From the NCBI GenBank assembly GCA_030628245.1, contig DAOVRI010000137.1, positions 1 through 5,019 on the forward strand: DNA of 5,019 bases. Reading direction: 5' to 3'. Shown here in pieces: positions 1 through 5,019 of the stretch (positions within the stretch are counted from its first letter, which is position 1; every line of letters begins with the position of its first letter). A model generated the notes under the pieces. It was not told the DNA's origin, ran no database searches, and saw only the letters and a program-made list of their open reading frames with translations. Made by a program: the position numbers and the translations under genes. The DNA comes from Dehalococcoidales bacterium (GTDB taxonomy: Bacteria; Chloroflexota; Dehalococcoidia; Dehalococcoidales; RBG-16-60-22).

Positions 1-130
1 AGAACTGACCCGTGTCCGGCTGGGGCTTGGCGATGGGTGTCCAGTCGTTACCTACATGCTCGTCCTTGCAGGCTATCTGGCAGTTGTAGCAGCCGTTGCA
101 TTTGTTTATGTCTATGACCATTGCCTTCAT
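1..130 (-). CDS. Ferredoxin-type 4Fe-4S small subunit (FeS-A), N-terminal fragment cut by window edge
   Basis: Reverse-strand translation from the ATG at 130-128 gives 43 codons beginning MKAMVIDINKCNGC and running off the left edge. A first ferredoxin cysteine group is visible: C11-x2-C14-x2-C17-x3-C21, followed by KDEHVGNDW and ending in PDTGQF. It is clearly paralogous to FeS-B at 255-1097 (shared MVIDI.KC.GCYNC..ACKDEH and TGQF), so it should be the electron-transfer subunit of a molybdopterin enzyme. The likely partner is MoA, because a copy of the MoA tail ends directly on this start codon (TAATG, one-base overlap). The Met at codon 4 is an alternative start, but the first ATG is closer to both possible Shine-Dalgarno sequences and matches the family's usual N-terminus. 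Cluster number and any C-terminal beta-barrel cannot be judged because the rest lies outside the window. Confidence 0.88.
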   Translation of the reverse strand, partial: MKAMVIDINKCNGCYNCQIACKDEHVGNDWTPIAKPQPDTGQF

Positions 131-133
131 TAT

Positions 134-147
134 TCCTGTTCGCCTCC
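134..147 (-). promoter_or_regulatory. Candidate ribosome binding sites for FeS-A
   Basis: Two purine-rich elements precede the ATG at 130 on the minus strand: GGAGG at 147-143, 12 nt from the start, and AGGA at 137-134, only 3 nt from it. Neither spacing is ideal. The start also overlaps the stop of the upstream tail remnant (TAATG), an arrangement typical of translational coupling. Today, however, the frame upstream is only a short remnant, so coupling to a real upstream gene may be lost. Confidence 0.45.
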
Positions 148-148
148 A

Positions 149-180
149 ACTAATACTCTATCAAATCGCAGCCCGGAGGC
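149..180. repeat. 32-bp direct repeat, copy 1 (MoA tail remnant)
   Basis: This segment matches 3644-3675 in the same orientation at 30 of 32 bases; the differences are A/G at position 163 and G/A at position 178. Both copies encode ASGLRFDRVLV near a C-terminus on the minus strand. Together the copies bracket the MoB and FeS-B genes. Homology stops abruptly after this block on the stop-codon side and weakens on the other side. Confidence 0.85.
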
Positions 181-254
181 ACGATGATACGGCCTCTTGA
201 ACGCTTCAGTACCTTTTGGAAAAATTAACGGCGTAAAAATGATATACCGCTGCC

Positions 255-1097
255 TCAGTTCTTGTCAAACCGCTGCAACGTTATAACGCCCAGGTAGACA
301 TCGGACTTCGTTTGTACCGGCAGCTCTTTCGGCTCATAGCCTCTGGCCTCAATTTTAACGGTATAATCCGTATTACCGGCCAGGCCTTCAAACTCGAAAT
401 CACCGAAAAAATTGGCCTTAACCATCATCTGCTTACCGTTACCGGTCAGGGTAACCGTGGCGCCTCCGGCGCATTCATCCGTATCCCCGAATACCACCGT
501 ACCGGCCACGAACTTTTTAGGCAGACCGATATAGGTTACACTTTCTTTCTGCCCGTATTCAGGATGCAGCGCCTCGGCAGCACCCGAGGCGATAAGTCGA
601 GACACCTCACTATCAGGTTCGTCGAGGTCGCCGAAAACAAGGGCGCCGGTAGGACAGACTTCAACACAGCGGGGCTCCTTCCAGCCTTCATCGAGGAGAT
701 GGGCACAGAGGGTGCACTTCTGAGGGAGATTTTTCTCCTCGTTCCAGAAAATAACGCCGTACGGGCAGGCCGATACTATCTGCTGCTGCCCCTTAGCCTT
801 TTCGGGGTCGATAATGACAATGCCATCGGGTCGGCGGTACACAGCTCCGTCCTTTGCCGATTTTACGCATGGCGCATCCTCGCAGTGCATGCAGGGTACC
901 GGAACATAGGCGAGCTTAACTTTCGGATACCGCCCTCTTTCTTTCTCGACAATATTCATCCAGAACTGCCCCGTCATCGGCTGCGCCGCCGCATAACCGG
1001 GATAATCATGTCCGCAGTGCTCATCCTTGCAGGCTAAAAAGCAGTTATAACACCCGCTGCATTTTGCGATATCGATTACCATGCCGTATCTGGCCAT
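255..1097 (-). CDS. bthL: Transhydroxylase-type small subunit with three [4Fe-4S] clusters and C-terminal beta-barrel (FeS-B)
   Basis: This 280-residue protein is predicted to carry electrons to or from the Mo centre of MoB, with which it should form a cytoplasmic heterodimer. Twelve cysteines are arranged as C13-x2-C16-x2-C19-x3-C23, C69-x2-C72-x4-C77, a lone C111 in ACPYG, and C128-x2-C131 with C144-x3-C148. Compared with a four-cluster DmsB-type subunit, the fourth Cys of group II (Ala81 here) and the first three of group III are missing. That leaves exactly three cubane clusters, as known for pyrogallol transhydroxylase beta. Residues about 196-275 form a carboxypeptidase-regulatory/Cna-B-like beta-barrel (motif NFFGDFEFEGL, then YTVKIEARGY), the hallmark C-terminal domain of that subunit; the length matches BthL (about 274 aa, recalled). 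The ATG abuts the MoB stop with no gap. No signal peptide or membrane segment is present. The symbol denotes family membership; the partner's substrate is not proven. Confidence 0.93.
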   Translation of the reverse strand: MARYGMVIDIAKCSGCYNCFLACKDEHCGHDYPGYAAAQPMTGQFWMNIVEKERGRYPKVKLAYVPVPCMHCEDAPCVKSAKDGAVYRRPDGIVIIDPEKAKGQQQIVSACPYGVIFWNEEKNLPQKCTLCAHLLDEGWKEPRCVEVCPTGALVFGDLDEPDSEVSRLIASGAAEALHPEYGQKESVTYIGLPKKFVAGTVVFGDTDECAGGATVTLTGNGKQMMVKANFFGDFEFEGLAGNTDYTVKIEARGYEPKELPVQTKSDVYLGVITLQRFDKN

Positions 1098-3617
1098 TTA
1101 AACTTTTCCTTCCCACCTGGTTATCTCTACCAGGCAAGAGTTACTGGCCATTCCGGGAACATTTTTGGATATCATCCTGGCCGGTGTCAGCAGGTTGACG
1201 CAGCCACCCTTGTCTATGCTGCCGGGTTTACCCGGCTCCAGGGGGTCGTACTTGGCCGACGATTGAAACGAGTGAACCACCCCGGGTTTACATCGTTCGG
1301 TAAGCCGGGCGATACCCAGCACCGCGCCGCGGTCGTTATACATCCTGACAATGTCGCCGTGGCGGATACCTCGGGCTTCAGCATCCGACGGATTTATGCG
1401 CATCGGCCACCAGGCGTATCCGTCCTTAATAACACGGTTCGCCGGGATTTCATCCAGCCAGGGAGATTTATTCTCGTGGTGAGTGTGAAATGAATACCGC
1501 AGGTGGGATGATATAAGCTGAAGCGGATATTTTTTAGCCAGCTCCGAGTTATACCCTTCCCAGCTCGGAATGTACCTCGCCAGCGGCGGCCTTTCCTCGT
1601 CATCGGGGAAATGCTGCGTTAAGCTCTGCGAGACAAACTCTATCTTGCCGCTGTAGGTACCCAGCCCCTTTTTCCCGAACCTGGGATTTGTTGGGTCAGG
1701 TATGTCACAGGGGCGTCCTTCGTAGTACCAGCGATTGGAAACGGTGGGCTTATAGTCCTTGCCGGGGGGCGGCACAACATAGTACCCCTTCTTCTTGAAA
1801 TCCTCGTACGACATGATTTTCGGCATCGAGGAGATATTGTATATTTTTTTAATCCAGTCTTCCTCCGAGTTGCCTTCCGTATACTCTTCTTTGAAGCCCA
1901 GTTTTTCGGCAAGGGCGGTATATATGTCGTAATCCGACCGAGATTCCCATAACGGCTCGATACATTTTTTCTGATAGACGACGATACGGTGGTTATGTCC
2001 GACAGCGGCGGCACCGTAACCGCCGGGTGCCGCCCACTCGGAGATGTCGCTGCGCTCGAAATTGGTGCAGGCCGGCAATATAATATCGGCGAAGCGTGTT
2101 TCGCTCTGCCAGAAGCAATCTTGATTGGCCACGAACTCGAGGTTGGGGCTCTGGTACATTCTCACGAACCTGTTGGTGTCCGTCATGGTTGAAATATACG
2201 AACCGCCGTGACGGTAGTACATCTTGATCTCAGCGCCGTTGGGGCCCGGCTCGGGACAGGTATATGGTATAAACTGCTGCTCAATCGACTCGCCGCAAAA
2301 TCCTTCGCCTATCCAGCTGACCGGCGGATTCATGATGGACTCCGGCAGAAGCAAGCGGTAGTTCCGCTGGGTGACCTTGTTGACCGCCGGCTTCTCAGCC
2401 ACCAGTCCGAACGTATCCCACCCTGCGGACGAGTATCCCGGGAACTGGAACGAGAAATCGACCGGCGGGCCCATACTGGCGCCACCCCATACATTAACTC
2501 CGGGCTTGCCCAGACCCTGCATGGCGATGAGAAACACCATGAGCCGGGTCCATTCGGTGGAGTATGCCTGCCGGCAGGCCCCGCCAACGCCGTACATGGC
2601 ACCGCAGCCCAGCATGGTGGGTTTTGAAGCCCATTCGCGGGCGAGCGCCGTGATATCACGCACGGGGACGCCGGTTATTTCCGAGGCCCATCCCGGCGTC
2701 CGGGGCGTGCCGTCTTTCTCTCCCAGGACCTGTTTTTTAAACTCGCCAAAGCCCAGGGTGCGGTTCTCTATAAACCATTTATCATAAGTCCCTTCTTTTA
2801 TCCAGACATAAGCGATGGCCTCGGCCATGGCAGCGTCGGTGCCGGGGCGGGGGGCCAGCCACTTGTCGCCGAGGGTAGCCGCCGTGTAGTTGCACCAGGG
2901 GTCGATGAACACCATTTTTATGCCCAGCTCTCTCAGCCACATACGCCAGATAACTGATTCCTGTCCGCAGTAGTTGCCGGCGCTGGTGTTGGGGTCGTTG
3001 GCCCAGAAGACGACCATTTCGGTGTTTTTCAGGGCGTCCTGGAGCATATCAACGTTATCGCTGACGCCGAGTTTCCAGTGATAGCCCCAGGCATGCACCG
3101 CACCCCAGAGCCACCCTTCCCAGCTATCGCAGTTATCAAACAGGGTGGTATAACCGAGCTGCTGGAAGAACCTGCCGAACGGCCCCATCTTATAGAACAG
3201 CAGGCCCCAGTTATGATGGGACGAGGTGCTGCCGGTGATGGCGGCGGGGCCGTATGTCGCCCTTATTCTTTTTATCTCACCGGCGACGATATCCAGGGCT
3301 TCGTCCCAGCTTATCCGCTCGTAGCCAGATTTGCCCCGGTTCTCCGGATTTCGGGCGCCCGCCGGATTAAAATCCACCCTTTTATAAGGATATTTAATCC
3401 TTTTATCGGAATAAACTCGGCTTCTTTCGGGGACAACATAGGGGTTCAGGGCGACCTTTCGGAACGGCGAAAACTTTTTCCCTCTGGCTTCGATTGTCCA
3501 TGAGGGCGCATCTGTCTCGTTAAAGACAATAGGTCGGATGCGTGTAATTACTCCGTCTTTAACATGAACAAAGACAGCGCCGCCCACGGTGCATTGGGTT
3601 AGAATCTGCTCCGACAA
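1098..3617 (-). CDS. athL: Transhydroxylase-type molybdopterin large subunit (MoB)
   Basis: A complete 839-residue catalytic subunit of the DMSO-reductase superfamily, predicted to bind Mo with two molybdopterin guanine dinucleotides. The best match I recall is pyrogallol:phloroglucinol transhydroxylase AthL (875 aa), which moves a hydroxyl between aromatic rings without net redox change. The N-terminus has only Cys9 (QCTVGGAVFVHVKDG), so the usual N-terminal [4Fe-4S] motif is absent, as in AthL. The Mo-site signature NCDSWEGW puts the predicted Mo ligand at Ser165, beside Asp164 and Trp166, with the SSHH motif at 132-135. Further marks are FPGY (Tyr395), FADIILPACTNFER (509-522), KCIEP (551-555), PDDEERPP (671-678) and a dinucleotide-binding domain at about 698-832. 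The start is TTG: an in-frame TAG at 3632-3630 excludes any upstream start, an AGAAGG site is well spaced, and the N-terminus has the AthL length. There is no Tat signal, hence it is probably cytoplasmic. Substrate may differ from pyrogallol because two active-site positions are changed. Another aromatic hydroxyl-transfer or dehydroxylation role is possible. Confidence 0.93.
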   Translation of the reverse strand: MSEQILTQCTVGGAVFVHVKDGVITRIRPIVFNETDAPSWTIEARGKKFSPFRKVALNPYVVPERSRVYSDKRIKYPYKRVDFNPAGARNPENRGKSGYERISWDEALDIVAGEIKRIRATYGPAAITGSTSSHHNWGLLFYKMGPFGRFFQQLGYTTLFDNCDSWEGWLWGAVHAWGYHWKLGVSDNVDMLQDALKNTEMVVFWANDPNTSAGNYCGQESVIWRMWLRELGIKMVFIDPWCNYTAATLGDKWLAPRPGTDAAMAEAIAYVWIKEGTYDKWFIENRTLGFGEFKKQVLGEKDGTPRTPGWASEITGVPVRDITALAREWASKPTMLGCGAMYGVGGACRQAYSTEWTRLMVFLIAMQGLGKPGVNVWGGASMGPPVDFSFQFPGYSSAGWDTFGLVAEKPAVNKVTQRNYRLLLPESIMNPPVSWIGEGFCGESIEQQFIPYTCPEPGPNGAEIKMYYRHGGSYISTMTDTNRFVRMYQSPNLEFVANQDCFWQSETRFADIILPACTNFERSDISEWAAPGGYGAAAVGHNHRIVVYQKKCIEPLWESRSDYDIYTALAEKLGFKEEYTEGNSEEDWIKKIYNISSMPKIMSYEDFKKKGYYVVPPPGKDYKPTVSNRWYYEGRPCDIPDPTNPRFGKKGLGTYSGKIEFVSQSLTQHFPDDEERPPLARYIPSWEGYNSELAKKYPLQLISSHLRYSFHTHHENKSPWLDEIPANRVIKDGYAWWPMRINPSDAEARGIRHGDIVRMYNDRGAVLGIARLTERCKPGVVHSFQSSAKYDPLEPGKPGSIDKGGCVNLLTPARMISKNVPGMASNSCLVEITRWEGKV
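1107..1113 (-). promoter_or_regulatory. Ribosome binding site for FeS-B inside the MoB 3' end
   Basis: GGAAGGA on the minus strand lies 9 nt before the FeS-B ATG, within the last codons of MoB. The MoB TAA (1100-1098) directly abuts the ATG (1097-1095), so the two subunits are probably translated in a coupled way and in similar amounts. Confidence 0.75.
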
Positions 3618-3625
3618 AAGTGCTA

Positions 3626-3631
3626 CCTTCT
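3626..3631 (-). promoter_or_regulatory. Shine-Dalgarno site that supports the TTG start of MoB
   Basis: AGAAGG on the minus strand ends 8 nt before the TTG at 3617-3615, a near-ideal spacing. The in-frame stop TAG (3632-3630) overlaps its first bases, so no longer N-terminus is possible. This site lies in the 19-nt gap after the MoA stop. Confidence 0.75.
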
Positions 3632-3636
3632 AAAAT

Positions 3637-5019
3637 TTAATCCACTAATACTCTATCGAATCGCAGCCCGGAAGCCCAGTCGTAGGGTCGGTTAAACGCT
3701 TCGGGGTATTGCTTCCTCAACTCGTCTATGTTAACACGCTCTACTTCGACCAGGAACCCGCTGACAACCATCCCGACGGCATTCCTCGACGACCAGTTAT
3801 ACGGGGTAATTGTATTGATGGCACCGCCACGGTCGAGTTCACCGGGAACGATGGGGTCGTACCTGGCGCCGTGTTCCACATAGGCAACGCCGGGCATTAC
3901 CCTCTCCGTTACGTAAGCCCCACAAAGAACGCCGCCCCTTTCGTTGAATATCTTGACCACATCCCCGTCTTTAATACCCCTCTCGGCCGCGTCTGCCGGA
4001 TTGAGCCACAGGGGCTCGTAGAGATAGCCGTCCGGCCCCCTGACCTTGCACGTGGGGATTTCCTTGAACCAGGTAACATCATCGAGGTTGGCATGCACCC
4101 GCCAGCGGGGATGGTTGGACTGGCAGAGCAGGGGGTATTTCCTGGCTCTCGGAAGCTGCAGGCTCTCCTGATGCGACTCGCCGTAGGGTATCCAGTGGGG
4201 CACCGGTGGTCTCTCTTCGTCATCGGGGAAGTGCTCCGCCAACCTCTGGGAGTAAAACTCCAGCTTGCCGGTGGGAGTCGATAAAGGATGTTTCTCCGGG
4301 TCTTTATAAAATTCGTACATGCCGGCCGGGTGCTTTTCCCATTCGGGGTCGGTCGGGACGACGTAATACTGCTTCTCTTTAAACTCTTCCCAGGTGCAAA
4401 GGCCTGCCTGGGGAACGCCCGACCCATCGAAACCGTACTTTATCCACTCCCGGACGGACTTACCCCGGGTGTATTTCTCCAGCATGCCCAGCTTCTCGGC
4501 TATCAGGCACACTATCTCATACTCACTCCTGGACTCCCCTATCGGTTCGATGCACTTATTCTCCAGGAAAATACTTTCAAACTGGTCACCCGTAGTGCCC
4601 TCCCCGATATCCTCCGTCTCGTACTTGGTATTGGACGGCAGGATGATATCGGCGAAAAGACAGTCGTTCTCCATCCAGGGGTGCTGGGCCAGCATGAATT
4701 CAATCGACGGGTGACGGTAGGCTTTCACATGACTGTTACCGTCGTTCCAGCACGTCGTCAGGCAGGGGGCATCCGTCCATATCATATGCACCTGCGAGCA
4801 ACCCGGCACGGGATAGACATATTTCTTGAACTGGTCTTCGGTGGGCAATATCTGGTAGCCGCTGCCATAGATACTGAACTCTCCCTTCAAAATGGCCTCG
4901 TGCACCAGGCATTTCGGAATGACCTGTTTCGGCATAGGCGCGAAGTTATCGTACCCGCGAACCGCGCCCGATATGTCCGGCTCGATAATGCCCCAGGGCC
5001 GGTGCTTAAAACAGCGACG
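3637..5019 (-). CDS. Molybdopterin oxidoreductase large subunit (MoA), C-terminal part cut by window edge
   Basis: The minus-strand frame is open from the right edge (5019) to TAA at 3639-3637, giving 460 codons. An ATG at 4935 is internal: 28 further in-frame codons precede it, with family-like sequence. This is the C-terminal half of a DMSO-reductase-superfamily subunit. It aligns with MoB over CLFADIILPSNTKYE, NKCIEPIGESRSEYE, KLEFYSQ and PDDEERPP. A dinucleotide-binding domain occupies about residues 268-398 (counted from the ATG at 4935), including RGIKDGDVVKIFNERG and GGAINTITP. Between TKYE and KCIEP it is shorter than MoB or AthL, so the loop carrying the transhydroxylase Tyr560 equivalent is not evident, and it has a distinctive DAPCLTTCWNDGN segment (55-67). 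It ends with a roughly 30-residue extension (ELRKQYPEAFNRPYDW, then ASGLRFDRVLVD) absent from MoB. Fe-S content, Mo ligand and signal peptide lie outside the window, so the reaction is unknown; a transhydroxylase/dehydroxylase-like role is inferred. Confidence 0.9.
   Translation of the reverse strand, partial: RRCFKHRPWGIIEPDISGAVRGYDNFAPMPKQVIPKCLVHEAILKGEFSIYGSGYQILPTEDQFKKYVYPVPGCSQVHMIWTDAPCLTTCWNDGNSHVKAYRHPSIEFMLAQHPWMENDCLFADIILPSNTKYETEDIGEGTTGDQFESIFLENKCIEPIGESRSEYEIVCLIAEKLGMLEKYTRGKSVREWIKYGFDGSGVPQAGLCTWEEFKEKQYYVVPTDPEWEKHPAGMYEFYKDPEKHPLSTPTGKLEFYSQRLAEHFPDDEERPPVPHWIPYGESHQESLQLPRARKYPLLCQSNHPRWRVHANLDDVTWFKEIPTCKVRGPDGYLYEPLWLNPADAAERGIKDGDVVKIFNERGGVLCGAYVTERVMPGVAYVEHGARYDPIVPGELDRGGAINTITPYNWSSRNAVGMVVSGFLVEVERVNIDELRKQYPEAFNRPYDWASGLRFDRVLVD
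3644..3675. repeat. 32-bp direct repeat, copy 2 (3' end of MoA)
   Basis: This is the counterpart of 149-180 (30 of 32 identical, same orientation), within the functional MoA C-terminus just before GTG GAT TAA. The next 27 bases on the 5' coding side (3676-3702 versus 181-207) still encode a similar peptide but differ at 10 of 27 bases, mainly at third codon positions and three replacement codons. Confidence 0.85.

Larger units (their letters stand above)
130..264 (-). pseudogene. Stranded C-terminal remnant of a MoA-type molybdopterin subunit
   Basis: Between FeS-B and FeS-A lies an open minus-strand frame of 44 codons closed by TAA at 132-130. Its last third closely matches the end of the MoA gene at the other side of the window: EAFKRPYHRASGLRF here versus EAFNRPYDWASGLRF there, with both continuing DRVLV (17 of 20 residues identical). 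This copy then ends GGEQE and stops on the FeS-A start codon. The upstream part begins after an in-frame TGA at 267-265, overlaps the end of FeS-B, and includes ELRQRY, which resembles ELRKQY just before the tail in MoA. A 12-residue stretch, YIIFTPLIFPKG, has no MoA counterpart. There is no ATG or Shine-Dalgarno sequence, and no gene body belongs to it. I infer that it is the original end of a MoA gene separated from its body by insertion or deletion; it may not be translated. Confidence 0.75.

Noticed and set aside
133..254. A terminator or internal promoter between FeS-B and FeS-A
   Set aside because: The stretch is relatively AT-rich, but I found no convincing GC hairpin with a T-run and no well-spaced -35/-10 pair on the minus strand.
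130..264. The tail-like frame as a frameshifted extension of FeS-B
   Set aside because: FeS-B already ends with a complete beta-barrel domain at the length expected for the family, and the remnant resembles a molybdopterin large-subunit tail, not a small-subunit sequence.
312..1037. Long plus-strand open frame of 241 codons opposite FeS-B
   Set aside because: It is antisense to a gene with full family-level cysteine motifs and a complete domain structure. The predicted peptide has no recognisable motif and is best explained as a codon-bias shadow.
3078..3503. Plus-strand open frame opposite the N-terminal part of MoB
   Set aside because: It covers the antisense of conserved catalytic sequence, including the predicted Mo-ligand region, and has no recognisable domain.
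1098..3617. Assigning MoB as a DMSO, thiosulfate or tetrathionate reductase
   Set aside because: It lacks the N-terminal four-Cys cluster motif and a Tat signal, and its NCDSWEGW and SSHH motifs plus the barrel-bearing small subunit fit the transhydroxylase family much better.
4933..4935. ATG at 4935 as the true start of MoA
   Set aside because: The frame stays open for 28 more codons to the window edge and the sequence there is family-like. A start here would remove the N-terminal half that holds the Mo site, so the gene is simply truncated by the window.

Overview
The window carries a single minus-strand run of genes for molybdenum/iron-sulfur enzymes of the DMSO-reductase superfamily. The closest match I can recall is pyrogallol:phloroglucinol transhydroxylase (AthL/BthL of Pelobacter acidigallici). 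This suggests a strict or facultative anaerobe, probably an environmental bacterium that uses aromatic or polyhydroxylated compounds. Base composition is moderately GC-rich by eye. I see no tRNA, rRNA or species-diagnostic gene, so I do not name a taxon. No gene shows a Tat or Sec signal or a membrane anchor, so the enzymes look cytoplasmic.

Layout in the direction of transcription (right to left): (1) 5019-3637, the C-terminal 460 codons of a molybdopterin large subunit ('MoA'), cut by the window edge; (2) 3617-1098, a complete 839-aa transhydroxylase-type large subunit ('MoB') starting at TTG; (3) 1097-255, a complete 280-aa small subunit ('FeS-B') with three predicted [4Fe-4S] clusters and a C-terminal beta-barrel; (4) 264-130, a short open frame that repeats the last residues of MoA although no MoA gene body precedes it; (5) 130-1, the N-terminal 43 codons of another ferredoxin-type subunit ('FeS-A'), cut by the left edge. 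Spacing is tight: 19 nt, 0 nt, and a TAATG overlap between the tail remnant and FeS-A. All four genes are therefore probably one transcript, with its promoter outside the window.

MoB and FeS-B form the obvious heterodimer: the large subunit holds Mo-bis-MGD and no Fe-S cluster, and the small subunit holds the clusters. MoB keeps the Mo-ligand Ser and most transhydroxylase substrate-site residues but differs at two, so its substrate may not be pyrogallol. MoA is a distant paralogue with a rearranged active-site region and a C-terminal extension.

The most unusual structure is the duplicated MoA tail (30 of 32 bases identical at 149-180 and 3644-3675), which flanks the MoB/FeS-B pair exactly. 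The simplest reading is that the ancestral order was MoA then FeS-A, translationally coupled, and that the MoB/FeS-B cassette was placed between them, leaving the original MoA end stranded in front of FeS-A.
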